Assembly: GCA_018806985.1 (NCBI GenBank)
Contig: JADANN010000030.1
Span: forward strand, 62,001-126,000
Reading direction: 5' to 3'
Source of the DNA: Angiostrongylus vasorum
Lineage: Eukaryota > Nematoda > Chromadorea > Rhabditida > Metastrongylidae
Length of the DNA: 64,000 nucleotides
Shown here: piece by piece, positions 1-12,382 of the stretch
How the letters are laid out: each line of letters begins with the position of its first letter
Position numbering within the stretch: the first letter of the stretch is position 1
Position numbers and translations under genes: made by a program
The notes under the pieces: generated by a model
Told to the model about the DNA's origin: nothing
What the model saw: only the letters and a program-made list of their open reading frames with translations
Database searches by the model: none

Positions 1-314
1 CCATCAAATAAAAAAATGTCTTTTGTTTTTCAGCTGTTCTTGATATGCTTTTTTCAAGCGCCTCTTTTAAAGCTGTCAATGAACTTTTTATTGTTTCGTT
101 AAAAAGTTTTTCTATTTCTTCTGCATTAATATTTTTAGTTTTCGATAATTTTTTTTAAAGGATTTCATAAATTAGTTAGTAAATCACTTTCAAAATCAAC
201 TATATTTGACTTACAAGATTCTGTGAAACCATATAACTTACCTAATATTCTTTGAAGTGCGGCTTTTTGTTCTTCGTTTAAACCTTTAAGATGAGAAAAG
301 TTGAGATTTGACAT
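1..314 (-). pseudogene. Rickettsia-type hypothetical protein, 5' part, frameshifted
   Basis: A reverse-strand reading frame starts at an ATG at 314-312 with MSNLNFSHLKGLNEEQKAAL and runs off the window edge at base 1. It is interrupted by TGA after about 50 codons and a run of eight T/A near 150-160; beyond that a shifted frame continues with a lysine- and glutamate-rich, probably helical segment (LKEALEKSISRTAEKQK). I do not recognise the family. Base composition and codon use match the rickettsial genes to its right. It diverges from tolC, and the 220 bases between them are AT-rich with no feature I can name. The break could be decay or a homopolymer sequencing error. Confidence 0.45.
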
Positions 315-535
315 AATATGACTTTTATTAAATTTTTTTTATTTATATTAATATTAGACCCTAATAGCAACAAAATAAAATATAAACCTGTTGTCATTGC
401 TCTTAGGATTAATTTTTGTTATATTACGTGACAACATTGCTATATAACATTCATATTATTTAGTCTTAAGTTCGCTATATTCTTGAAAGATTAAATGAAT
501 CTCATTAATATAATTATCAATTATTTAAAAGATTT

Positions 536-1906
536 ATGCGTAAGTTAACTATATTTATTTTATCTAATTCTACGTTATTGATAACCGGTTCGGCTACTGC
601 AATTGATTTGCAAGAAGCTTTAACCGCAGGGTATAAAAATAATGATGATCTGAAAGCTGCAAGAGTTAAATTTATAAATTCGATTGAACAGTTTCCTCAA
701 GTATTTTCGGGGTTTATGCCTAGTGCAGGATTACAGATCAATAGAAACAACAGTAAAACTAAATATAATAAGAGATATGCTCCATTACTTAATACAAAAG
801 AGACAGATAATAACCAGGGAGCGTTGACGATCCAACCATCCTTATTCAACGGCGGCTCAGACGTTGCAGCTCTTAAATCTGCCCAAGCAGCTTTTAGAGC
901 GGCGTGCGGTCAATATTATGCTGGTGAACAGAAAGTATTATTAGATTTAATCAGTGCTTATCTTGATTATTTTGAAAGCAAAGAAAAAATACAATATTTC
1001 AGAAAGTAGATTTCGCACTAATGTGCAGCAAGTTAATACCGTAGAAGAAAAATTAAGACTTGGTGAAGCAACGAAAATAGATATAGCAACGGCCAGAGCA
1101 GGGCTTGCAGCAGCAGAAACGAATAAGCTAACTGCTTATGCTGATTTTCAAGCAAGAAGAGCAAATTTTATTAGAGTATTCGGCATAGAGCCTATCGATA
1201 TAGCTTTGCCGGTGTTACCTCAAAATTTACCGAATTCATTAGATGAGCTAACAAGAAGAGCCGTTAATTTAAACCCTGATATTGACTCGGCAAGACATAG
1301 CGTAACTTCTGCGAAAGCACAAGAAATGGCAGAAAAAGGGAAGTTGCTCCCACAAGTAAGCGTACAATTACAATCCGGTAGGACCGATTATGGTCCACAC
1401 AATATAAACACTGAACAGATAAATAGTAGAAATGTTACTACTACTTTATCCGTTAATATTCCTATTTATCCAAATGGGGGAGCACAATATTCAAGAAATA
1501 GATCGGCTAAAAATCAAACACGCAATAGTGCAATACAACTTGATAGTACTATAAAGCAAATACAAGCTAACGCTACAAGCATATGGGAAGGGTTTGAAGC
1601 TGCAAAATCCCGAATTATTGCGTCAGATCAAGGCGCAGATGCAGCACAAATATCATATGACGGTACGGTTCAAGAAGAGATAGTAGGCTCTAAAACAATG
1701 TTAGATGTTTTAAGTGCGGAGGAAAAACTTTACGAGGCAAAAAACAACACGTGTTGATGCTTATAAAGCCTCTATACTTACTGCGTATCAGATGAAATTA
1801 TTAACTGGTGAGTTAACTGCTCAAAGCTTAAAAACTTAAGGTAAAATATTTCAGTCCTGAGGAAGAATTTAAAACTATTAAAAAGAAAATGTTTATAGGT
1901 TTTTAA
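536..1906 (+). pseudogene. tolC: TolC-family outer membrane efflux protein, frameshifted
   Basis: TolC forms the outer-membrane channel of type I secretion and drug efflux. The start MRKLTIFILSNSTLL is a signal peptide ending near TGSATA. The mature part opens with IDLQEALTAGYKNNDDLKAA, the classic first TolC repeat, and later has a typical second repeat (LGEATKIDIATARAGLAAAE) and the C-terminal stretch ending near SAEEKLYEAKNN. The frame shifts near 1,000 (an extra base in the AAAGTAG region), near 1,745, and near 1,835 in an A run; after the last shift the frame reads KYFSPEEEFKTIKKKMF and stops at 1,904-1,906, two bases before the next gene. Total coding length, about 456 codons, fits rickettsial TolC. 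All domains are present, so this is a recent break or sequencing error, not a deletion. Likely cotranscribed with the popZ-like gene. Confidence 0.85.
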
Positions 1907-1907
1907 G

Positions 1908-2282
1908 GTGAGTAAAAAAAGCCAAGATATGTCAATAGAAGACATATTAAAATCAACTAAAGGAGTAATTAACGAGCATAAATATTTAAAGCTTGAAGAT
2001 GAAGAAGACGTACTCGAATTAACGGATGTAATAGAAGATCAAAATGAAGAAGATTTAATCTCAGCTGAACCTGCTCAAAAAAAGTAAGTGATATTTTGAA
2101 AAATTTTACTGATACTGTTAAAGATAAAAAATTTGGATAGTAATATTTCATCTAAAAATCCTCTTGAAGAAGTAGTTATGGAAATGCTAAAACCAGAACT
2201 TAAAGTTTGGCTCGATAAAAATCTGCCTTCACTTGTTAAAGAATTAGTAGAAAGCGAAATAAAAAAGTTGGTGCAAAAATAG
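1908..2282 (+). pseudogene. PopZ-like (DUF2497) polar organising protein, frameshifted
   Basis: Small acidic protein of about 124 codons starting at GTG 1,908 with SKKSQDMSIEDILKSTK, the N-terminal motif shared by PopZ/DUF2497 proteins of alphaproteobacteria. The C-terminal end, with NPLEEVVMEMLKPELKVWLD and then an SLVKELVESEIKKL helix, is the characteristic PopZ assembly domain. The middle is acidic (EDEEDVLELTDVIEDQNEED), as in the family. Two indels in homopolymers break it: an A run at about 2,084 has lost one base, and a T run near 2,132 has gained one. PopZ forms a polar scaffold that anchors centromere-binding proteins. GTG is preferred as start because it follows the tolC stop by one base and the residues match the family start. 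Moderately sure of the family; function in Rickettsia is inferred. Confidence 0.7.
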
Positions 2283-2299
2283 TAAGAAGTAGGGATTGT

Positions 2300-2550
2300 G
2301 GATATCATATGTCATTCCATGGCGATGTTGCCAACATAGATCAGCTCTGTCATTCTGTGACGGCATTGTTGCATGGATCGATTTTCCCGTCTGAGCTTAG
2401 GAAATTACAAAGTAATTGTACGTACGCAATCTCGGGATGTTTTATGAGATTGCCACGCAGCGATGCTCCTCGCAATGACGATTTAGTATCCACGTAACAA
2501 CGCCTTCGCGGGAATGACAATGAAGCCATACAGGCAAAGCCGTACAAGCT
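2300..2550. repeat. Rickettsia palindromic-type repeats, compound
   Basis: The spacer between popZ-like and the ankyrin gene contains repeat pieces seen again in this window: a GATTGCCACG...CTCCTCGCAATGACG half-palindrome (about 2,448-2,480), matching the right half of the palindrome at 6,842-6,923, and a CCACGTAACAACGCC / GCGGGAATGAC piece (about 2,490-2,518) related in inverted form to 15,345-15,370. These resemble known Rickettsia palindromic elements. Small open frames on both strands are by-products. Confidence 0.65.
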
Positions 2551-2591
2551 GCTAGATGATACAGACAGAAGTAATTTTAATAGGAAAAAAT

Positions 2592-4447
2592 ATGTTGAAT
2601 AAATTATACAAAATATTATTTATAAATCTATTCCTAATTACTTTGCAAAGCTACGCTGCTCCACCTGCTTTGCCGCCTTCTCTACCAAGCCCTGAGCCGA
2701 AAATTGAAGCTAAAGAAGTTAGCGCTAATGCTGCCTTATCTATTTTTGATAGAATCAAGCAATTTTTCAGTAAATCCCAAAAAAAAGTTTTACCGCCTCA
2801 GTCACAAGACGTTCCTAAATTAGCTCCACAAGAATTAAGTAAAATTGAAATAAATGTGCATGAAAATAATATAAAACTAGCTGCTCATAACAATGCACTA
2901 GAGCCAAAAGAAAACGATGATTCCGAGCCTTTTATAGATGTGGGTAGTACAACACTGCCTAGTGCTGCAAACAAGGAACATGATAACAATAAAAAACTTA
3001 GCGACTGAACTAGCTAAAAAGCCCTCTACGAATGATGCTTCCGAACCTTTTTATAGATACGGGTTGCACGAAATTACCTAGCGCTGCAAACAAGAAACAT
3101 GATGATGAGATTTCTAATATTAATGATAAAAAACTTAGCTTACAATAATGTTCCACCATTAACACCTAATGTATCCCAACCTCTTGTAACTATGCGGCCT
3201 CTTAAACCAGGCAGTTATGTAGTACCCGTAACACCGCCTGTACAAGTATACAAGCCGACTAATTTACCCCCTGTACATATACCGACACCGCTTAAACCCC
3301 CCACCAGACTCAAATGTAGAGCAAAGCAAAGCAGTATCCTCAAATACGGCTCCGGCAGTAATGCCGCCTACCTCTGTTACGCCAGTAGTTGACGCCCCTG
3401 TAGCACCAACTAGCCCCTACACCTACAGTAACTCCGGCAGCAACGCTTGCTCCAACCACGACACCAGCCACTACTCAACCGGCTGTAGTTCCGACACCTG
3501 CCGTAGCACCCCCTACTCCTAATATGCCACTTGCGCCGAGTCCTGTAATTAATTCACCAGTAGCATCTAATACTACCCCGAATAATTTACCGGCTAAGCC
3601 ACCTGCCAGCTACTCCAACACCTGCAATACCTAAAGTACCGGCTGTTCCTACTACAACCGATTCTTTCTTCTAGCGGAATAAATAATCAACAACAAGCAT
3701 TTACTACTATTGCGAATACTTCAAAAAAAACAAGATTGGGAGACCCCTTTAGAACCGGTTGAAGTATTAACAGCTATTCAAAACCAAAATTCTAATAATA
3801 ATGTTATTCTTCCTACTACTAATCAAACTCAATCTCAACCACAAAATACAAGCTCATCAAGCGTAGGTACAAATGTAAAAAAACAAGATAATATAATAAA
3901 TACAGAAATAACTGAGGCAGCTAAAAAAATTTGCTAAAGATGAAAGTCAGATGTTATTATTACCTGATGATGACCTCATACTTGGAAAATTAACGGAACA
4001 AGCTACTTTAGAGCAGATGGACATATATTCATATATAAAGTTAGTTCAAAAAAAAGGATGCGTGGATAGCAAATGCAAGTAAAAGGAAAACTGTGGAAAG
4101 CCTTATCAAATTTGACAATGATCTAAACAAAAAAGAAAGATATTACAGCTACTTTATCATATTGTAGTGCAATAGATAATTCTTTTAGAGCAATCGACAG
4201 AAATAATCTTTCCAAATTGCGTGTTTTACTTGATGTTTACCCTATACTACATGAGAAAAATAATAAAGGTGATACCCTACTTACCGCTGCCATTTATAAT
4301 GATAATTATTATTTAGCGAAATATTTAGTAATACGCGGCATCAAAAATTCTACTCTAAATTCCAAATGTCAATACCCTATAGATATAGCCCTCGCACGAG
4401 GAAATAATAGTATAGCCTGCATGCTAACTAAAGCTAAGGGGTATTAG
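2592..4447 (+). pseudogene. Proline-rich ankyrin-repeat protein, exported, multiply frameshifted
   Basis: The start ATG 2,592 gives MLNKLYKILFINLFLITLQSYA, a clear signal peptide, followed by proline-rich APPALPPSLPSPEP. An acidic and lysine-rich segment with a near-duplicated motif follows (SEPFIDVGSTTLPSAANKEHD at about 2,920-2,985, echoed at 3,045-3,105). Next is a long Pro/Thr/Val/Ala low-complexity region (about 3,150-3,660) and an Asn/Gln-rich linker. The C-terminus (about 4,140-4,447) has two ankyrin-like units, one with GDTLLTAAIYNDNYYLAKYL and one with YPIDIALARGNNSIACML. At least seven frameshifts occur (near 3,003, 3,300, 3,410, 3,605, 3,665, 3,925 and 4,050-4,135), mostly in A, C or T runs. 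Secreted ankyrin proteins of Rickettsia are thought to act on host cells; function here is unknown. Family call is solid for the ankyrin end only. Confidence 0.7.
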
Positions 4448-4554
4448 TACTCATCTTATAATATTAGTATTAATTATATATTTTCTTCAAACCATAATTG
4501 CTTTTTTACCTCAAATAGTTTAATTTAAGGATAATAATTATCTTTTAACTTATA

Positions 4555-4830
4555 TATTCCAAGCAAATGAGCTAGTTTACGAAGTTCAATTAGGAAAAGA
4601 TCAAAGATTATACAAGCCGAGGAACGGAGCGTACATTTAATAAGTGAGTACCGAAGATCTTAATTATATGACGGATAGTGTAATTAATAAAGCTTCATAC
4701 AAGATGAATTTAAAGGTGAGTCTGCGAAAGCCGTCAAAAAGTACGTTAGTAAAGACGAGACCTACAAAATTAACTTGTTATCCTGGTTTTATTAATGCAC
4801 TATAGCCAATTTTTCAAGTTCTAACTGAGT
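4555..4830. repeat. Dispersed rickettsial repeat, family R6 copy 1
   Basis: This spacer shares a long block with 13,862-14,135: TAATTAATAAAGCTTCA, AAGATGAATTTAAAGG, AAAGACGAGACCTACAAAAT, then TTTATTAATGCACTATAGCC and AACTGAGTATATAT just before the downstream gene. The two copies sit directly upstream of parE and of rplM. Shorter relatives with GAGCGGA and AGCCAATT blocks are at 13,665-13,800 and 21,337-21,460. The repeat does not code. Confidence 0.7.
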
Positions 4831-4834
4831 ATAT

Positions 4835-6832
<1,998 letters not shown>

Positions 6833-6841
6833 GATATTTAT

Positions 6842-6923
6842 GTCATTGCAAGCGACTGCAAGGAGCGTGGCAATCTCAGGAAGTTTGACGAGATTGCCAC
6901 GTTGCTCCGCTCCTCGCAATGAC
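6842..6923. repeat. Rickettsia palindromic-type element
   Basis: A near-perfect palindrome: GTCATTGCAAGCGACTGCAA at the left is answered by TCCGCTCCTCGCAATGAC at the right, with inner arms GGAGCGTGGCAATCTC / GAGATTGCCACGTTGCTCC around a short AGGAAGTTTGAC loop. It lies between parE and ctpA and could form a strong hairpin in RNA. Half copies occur at about 2,448-2,480. Confidence 0.8.
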
Positions 6924-6958
6924 GTGAGGATGACAACAAAAAACACATACGGAGTATT

Positions 6959-8337
6959 ATGTTATTACGTTTAATTATAGCAATATTTTACATTATAAAT
7001 TCTGCTTCTATACTTGTAGCAATTATTAAAGAAGAAGAAAAAAGAACTTAAAAATAAAATAACAAATGAAGAAGCTTATAAACAATTTCAAGAAGTATTT
7101 GAACGTATCGAAAAAGATTATGTACAAGTTCCCGATAAACAAAAAAATGGTAGATGAAGCGATTAACGGTATGTTAAATTCGCTTAATCCCCATTCAAGT
7201 TATTATACCGATGAAGATTTAGAAGATATTTTTTACCTTTACTAAAGGAGAAATTCGGTGGAATCGGCGTTGAAATAATGTACGATAGCGGAGCGATAAA
7301 GATAATATCGCCTATCGATGATTTACCTGCTTTTTAAAGCTGGTCTTAAAGGAGGAGATTATATAGTCGGAGTAAATGATGAATTAGTCTCTACGCTTGG
7401 ACCTAATAAAGCAGTTAAAGAAATATGTGGCACTCCTGGTACTAAAGTTAAATTACTGATTATAAAAGCCGATGAGGTAAAAACCTCAAGAGATAGAGCT
7501 TACCTGCGAAATAGTAAAAAATAAAACCAGTAAAAGCACATTTAGAAAAAGGTAACATCGCATATATACGTATCACTACTTTTAATGAAGCAACAATTTC
7601 CGAGCTAAAATCCGCGATAAAAAAAATTAAAGGCTGAAAGTAATGATAATATTAAAGGTATTATTCTTGATGTACGTAATAATGCTGGCGGTATACTTGA
7701 GCAAGCAATTGCAGTTAGTGATTACTTTATTGATTCTGGTGTAATAGTAAGTACGAAAGGTAGAACTGATTCAACTAATACCGAAACTAAGGCAAATGAA
7801 TTTTCATTAAAAGCTCCAAAAGTACCTATGATAGTTCTAATAAACGGTAATTCTGCTTCTGCATCGGAAATAGTAGCCGGAGCATTGCAAGACCCATAAA
7901 AGAGCTATAATACTTGGAACTAAATCTTTCGGTAAAGGATCTGTTCAAGCTTTGACGCAAATTAATCCTCGAGCGGCTGTAAAGCTTACTATCGATAAAT
8001 ATTACACGCCAAGTGGCGGTTCTATCCAAGCAGAAGGCATAGAACCCGATATTATAATTGAGCCTGCAAAAAATTGAATACCCGGAAGTAAAGAAAATAA
8101 ATAAGCGTTTTTTTCTGAAAGCTCTTTAAAAAATTATTTAAAGAATGACACCGTGAAAGAAAATTCATCCAAAAATAAAGATAGTAAAAAAAGAAACAAA
8201 AGATAAAAAATAATAAGCAAGAAGATAACGAATTATCTGAATTGTATAAAAAAGATTATCAATTTGCTCGCGCTTATGATGTAATTATGGGATTAGTGAT
8301 TAATAAGAACCTAGAAACAAAAGAGGAAGTTAAATAA
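6959..8337 (+). pseudogene. ctpA: C-terminal processing periplasmic protease (S41 family), frameshifted
   Basis: A serine protease with a PDZ domain that processes or degrades periplasmic proteins from the C-terminus. RBS GGAG at 6,951-6,954; start ATG 6,959 gives MLLRLIIAIFYIINSASILV, a signal or membrane segment. The N-terminal helical part has AYKQFQEVFERIEKDYVQVP and NGMLNSLNPHSSYY. The PDZ part has GEFGGIGVEI, SPIDDLPAFKAGLKGGDYIV and ICGTPGTKVKL. The peptidase core has [28 protein letters not shown] with the catalytic Ser, and [11 protein letters not shown] with the catalytic Lys, then a [18 protein letters not shown] motif. A lysine-rich C-terminal tail ends at 8,335-8,337. Frameshifts near 7,045, 7,140, 7,230, 7,335, 7,515, 7,625, 7,895, 8,075 and 8,200. 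All catalytic residues are visible; only the frame is broken. Confidence 0.87.
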
Positions 8338-8343
8338 GGATTT

Positions 8344-8450
8344 TCATCCCGTGGCTTGTCCACAGAATCCAATATAAAACGTGATAAATCTTGCTTTTTT
8401 TTATTTGTATTTTTTATTACTGTATCCCGTGGACAAGCCACGGGATGACA
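8344..8450. repeat. Rickettsia palindromic-type element (CCCGTGGCTTGTCCAC)
   Basis: An inverted repeat with TCATCCCGTGGCTTGTCCAC at the left and GTGGACAAGCCACGGGATGA at the right, around an AT-rich centre. It follows the ctpA stop and could serve as a transcription stop or processing hairpin. A related half copy is at 15,243-15,260. The following 200 bases (8,451-8,653) are very AT-rich with remnants of another repeat and no gene. Confidence 0.8.
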
Positions 8451-8653
8451 ATTAAAAAATTAATTAAATTGAATTAGTTAAAAATTAATTAATTAAAAAA
8501 ATTAAAAATTAAATTCCTGCCGTTGCTAAGGATGACATAAGCGATCCATATTACAGCACCGGACAAGTCAAGCTGATCCACGCTAGCAATCCTTAAACGG
8601 AATAGCACTTAAGACATTTCCACGCTTTCCTTTGAAGGGAAAATAAGGCGGTA

Positions 8654-10520
8654 ATGAATCATAATAAATATATAGTAAGGTTATCATTTGTTATATTATT
8701 TCTTAACATTATCATAAATATGATGTTTTTCGTTACTTTATGATAAAAGAGATAATTGTAAAACACGTAGCTTCAAAAAAATAGCAAAATTGCTTCCCTT
8801 TACGCTAATAATATTTGGAATACACACCAAAAATGTAATTAGTGAACCGCATAAGTTCGGTTATATGAAATTATTACAAGACCAAGAGTTTATTAAGTTT
8901 GTAACTCTTACTGCTGATTGGTTTACTAATCTAGGTATTAATATTTCATTATACGATCTTGAGGGTAATAAGTTTATTACCAGTAATATGCTAAATATGT
9001 ATAGCGTAACAAATTATCCGGAAGATTGCTTATTTGAAATCATTACTACAAAAATTGATAAATATTTTTTAAAGGCTTTTTCTACAAAATCCCCCCCCCC
9101 TTTTAAAAAGCTTTTTCAGGGTATTACAAGCCACGTATTACATCCGAAAGTTATAATAGAGAATGAGAGTGATTTATCAGAACAAAGATCATCTTTTATT
9201 ACTAGCTATATACCTATCATAGATAATAACTTATCTGATTTTCCTGTAGATGGTGTACTTGAAATTAATACAAATATTACTAGTCAATGGCAAAATATAA
9301 TATCTCTTGAACAAAAAAGTTTTTATAACTTTTATTATTATTTTCATAATATTTTGTACCATAATAATTAGCAATACTAATTACGCTAGACAAATTATAG
9401 AAGAGCAGCTGATTACAAATAGAAATTTGAAATCCGAAATAAAAAAAAAGTGGAAAAAGCCAATTCTTCCAATACTAAATTTTTTTTTCTAAAATTTCTA
9501 AAAGTCTAAAATTGTGATTATAACTATAGCCTCAGCTTAACTGGGTTCAATGCTGATTTGGGCTCCCCAGATCAATCCCGTTGACGGGTGATTGCTGATG
9601 GCAAAGATCGATAGAACTAGCTGAGAGACAGGCGAAACGAAGGGACCCGCATGGTGTGGTGGTGAACGCGTTACTCCCCGGAAAGGACAATAGCGCGTTC
9701 GTTCCCCACCATAGGCACCTGCGGTCCAGAGTTTTGCAAATATCTCAGCTTCGTTGAAGATTATATTTCGCAATATACCCCTGCCATCAAAAAAAGAGTA
9801 GGCAGTAGGCAAAAAGTCTAAAATTGTGACTAAATTTTTTGCTAATATTAGTCATGAATTACGGACACCTCTTAACGCTATAATAGGCTTTTCTGAAATT
9901 TTAATGTTAGAAAAAAGGTTTTGAAGAAAATAAGAATTACATTAAAGATATTAACGATGCTGGCAAACATCTACTTAGTATGATTAATGATATTTTAAAT
10001 CTTTCTAAAGCTTCTGCCGATAAGTTAAAGGTAGATAATATAGATCTTGATTTAAATAAATTAATTAGTTCGCCTCTTACACTTATAAAACCTCGTGCTG
10101 ACCAAGCTGAGGTAATATTAATTAATAAATCCCCAAAAGAACATGTAGTTATAAAAGCAGATCCTAAAAAGGCTTAAACAAGTATTTTTAAATCTTTTAT
10201 CAAACGCGGTAAAATTTACAAAACCAGGTGGAAGCGTTACTGTTACAATGGAAAAAATATGAGTTAGCAAAATTAGTATATATAAAAGTTATAGATACGG
10301 GAATTGGTATTGAGGAAAAAAGATATACCAAAAAACTTTATCGGCGTTTGGACAAATTGATAGCGAACTTAGCCGAAGATATGAAGGTACGGGCCTTGGA
10401 TTGCCTCTTACTAAAAAGCTAGTTGAACTTATGAATGGTAAATTTGATCTACAAAGTAAAATAAACGAAGGAACTACTGTTACACTTACCTTTACTTATA
10501 ATGACAGTATTGAAATATAA
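8654..10520 (+). pseudogene. Membrane sensor histidine kinase, split by a host repeat
   Basis: Two-component sensor kinase. The N-terminal part from ATG 8,654 has one membrane segment (FVILFLNIIINMMFFVTL), then a sensor region (about 8,860-9,300) and a second membrane segment (about 9,320-9,380), followed by a helical linker (ARQIIEEQLITNRNLK). A 294-bp host element interrupts it at 9,518-9,811. After the insertion the kinase core continues: FANISHELRTPLNAIIGFSE with the phosphorylated His, then an N-box LLSNAVKF, IDTGIGIEE (G1 box) and GTGLGLPLTKKL (G2 box), ending at 10,518-10,520. Frameshifts occur near 8,740-8,790, 9,450-9,490, 9,915, 10,170, 10,255, 10,320 and 10,370. Without the insert the coding length is about 518 codons. 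No receiver domain is present. The H box suggests the PleC/DivJ-like group, but I cannot settle the subfamily. Confidence 0.85.
9500..9829. mobile_element. Host repeat (family C) inserted in the bacterial kinase gene, with target-site duplication
   Basis: The insert is 9,518-9,811. It is flanked by identical 18-bp copies of AAAAGTCTAAAATTGTGA at 9,500-9,517 and 9,812-9,829, the second copy running straight into kinase coding sequence. The insert is much richer in GC than its surroundings and matches repeats in the eukaryotic half: the block CAGCTTAACTGGGTTC ... CAGATCAATCCCGTTGACG recurs at 53,400-53,455 and in diverged form at 26,798-26,865; the block ATATTTGCAAA...CC(A/T)C(A/C)GGT recurs inverted at 53,155-53,205 and 35,325-35,360; GTAGGCAGTA recurs at 53,352. 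Long, variable target duplications are typical of LINE-driven retrotransposition, so a SINE is the best guess. A 91-codon reverse-strand frame inside it is not a gene. Confidence 0.88.
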
Positions 10521-10865
10521 AAATTTATGTGGAATATTAAAAAATTTTCGTTATACTTGTTTTTATTTAAAATTGGCTACGTCGTTCAATAACATATTTT
10601 ATATACGGCTTTGTTGTATGGTTTTATGTCATTTCTGCTTACGAGGAAATCCACTAAACTATGAATGTTGTTACCTATTGACTTGCTAAAAAAGTTTCTT
10701 TAAGGTCCTATCATAAGCTTTTAGGATAACGATAAAAAAGTTTGGGTTCCCGCCGTTGCTAGGAATGGCATTGAAGTTGTTTCTCGATGCATGCAATAAC
10801 ACACGCTATGGTACAAATTTTCTAAGTTCTATCTGTGCATACACAAGAAACATTATAAAAAACAT
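10521..10865. other. AT-rich spacer
   Basis: Between the kinase and cpoB. It holds AT-rich sequence with many stops and a short rickettsial repeat remnant near 10,745-10,800 (GGGTTCCCGCCGTTGCTAGG...). No gene seen; an open frame at 10,501-10,689 has no recognisable features. Confidence 0.5.
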
Positions 10866-11622
10866 ATGAAACTAATTATCTTATTATCTACTCTTTTTAT
10901 TTTCTCTATTAACATTTGGAGAAAGTGACTTTATTAAAGGGAAGCCTTTAAAGTATGAAGCAAGCCACGATTTTGCAAGCAGGCTAGTTGAGCAAGAGCA
11001 GGAAATCAGAAGATTAACAGGTAAAATTGAGGTTTTAGAACATAAACTTAATATTTTAACAAAAAAGCTCGAATGTAGCTCAATTAAGGGAAAGTACCGA
11101 AAATTTAGAAGCAGCTAATTTAAATAATCCTGATATTTTCGATGTAACTTTGCTTCAAACTATGCTGAATAATCAGGAAGAAACCAAATCTCCCATTAAT
11201 AAACCTAAGAACGATATAGCTCCGGATAAGCAAACCTATGATTTAGTTCTTGCTTCTTATAAAGATAATAAGCTTGATGAAGCTAAAAGTAAGTTTAAAA
11301 ACTTTATTCAAAAATATCCTAATAGCACGTTTATTAGTAATGCATATTTTTGGTACGGAGAGTGCTTTTTTTAAGCAAAAAGATTATAACACGGCAGCAA
11401 TTAACTGTTTAAAAGGTTATAGAGAATCGCCTAAAGGTGCAAAAAGCTTCAGACAGTTTATTAAAATTAGCACTCTCACTTGGGGAGTTAAAGAAAACAA
11501 CAGAGGCATGTAATACGCTTGCCAAATTTGATAAAGAATTTCCAAATAATAGAACTGCTACATCTAAAAAAATGGCTGAAGATGCCAAACTTAAATTCGG
11601 CTGCGATAATAAATCAAAGTAA
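10866..11622 (+). pseudogene. cpoB: Tol-Pal system protein CpoB (YbgF), frameshifted
   Basis: CpoB is a periplasmic coordinator of peptidoglycan synthesis and outer-membrane constriction. The start ATG 10,866 gives MKLIILLSTLFIFSL, a signal peptide. A coiled coil follows (ASRLVEQEQEIRRLTGKIEV, EHKLNILTKKLE). The C-terminal half carries TPR units: TYDLVLASYKDNKLDEAKSK, then FKNFIQKYPNSTFISNAYFW, and FKQKDYNTAAINCLKGYRES, which is the standard CpoB pattern. Frameshifts near 10,905, 11,075, 11,370 (a run of eight T) and 11,440. It ends five bases before the next start, so cpoB and the next gene were probably one transcript. Length about 252 codons, normal for the family. Confidence 0.85.
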
Positions 11623-11627
11623 ATAAT

Positions 11628-12294
11628 ATGACTGATATTTTAGATGAAGTATTGAACGATCAAAATGAGGAAAAAAGGTTAGTCTTTTTTAAAAGACTCT
11701 TACCTATAGTAATAACTTTTTCCTTAATAGCTATTATTATAATGGTCATTAGCAATAATAATAAAGAAAAAACGAATCAAAAATAATCAGAAAAACGGTG
11801 ATATTTTTGTTAAAGCCATTAGTTTAAAAAGCTTCAGAAGATAATAAAGAACTTGCAATTAGTACCTTAGAAAACTTAGTTAATATTAGTAATAGCAAAA
11901 TAAAAGAAATTGCTCTATTAGAACAAGTTGCTATAAAGCTTTCAGAAAAACAGTATACGGAAGCTAAAGATTTACTGGATACAATCATTATAAAAAAGAA
12001 TTTTCCGAAATTATTACTTCATATGCACGCATTGCATGGTGTAGTCTTGTTATTGACAATGAAGATGCAAACATTTCGGATAAAGAAAGGCTTGTGAAAT
12101 ATCTAAATTATTTTGATGATGAGAATAAACCTTTCTGGGCTACGGCAAATATTATGAAAGCTATTTGGAATATTAAATATAATATGAAAACCCAAGCGGG
12201 AAAAAAAAACTTAAGAAATTTATTAGCTTCGAATAATACCCCAGATTTACTAAAGGATCAAGCTAGAACTTTACTTGCGAATATACAGGAGTAG
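11628..12294 (+). pseudogene. YfgM-like / DUF2659-like membrane-anchored TPR protein, frameshifted
   Basis: Start ATG 11,628 gives MTDILDEVLNDQNEEKRLVF, a cytoplasmic N-terminus, followed by one membrane helix (VITFSLIAIIIMVIS) and a periplasmic helical domain with repeated short helices, including AISTLENLVNISNSKIKEI and a YTEAKDLLDTII-like unit. It ends LLANIQE at 12,294. This topology, and the position immediately upstream of bamB, match YfgM, the periplasmic TPR protein that works with SecYEG and BAM. Frameshifts near 11,775, 11,827 and 11,990. In rickettsiae this family is often labelled DUF2659. The YfgM link rests on topology and synteny, not on close sequence identity. Confidence 0.65.
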
Positions 12295-12382
12295 CTAGGT
12301 GGAATAGCAATCTGTGTTCATGTTATCCTGTCGCTCGTTCACGGAATATAGAAAATACAATAAAGTACAAAGGAAAACTATA

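Noticed and set aside
9537..9812. 91-codon reverse open frame inside the bacterial kinase region
   Set aside because: It lies wholly inside the inserted family C repeat; other copies of the repeat do not keep the frame.
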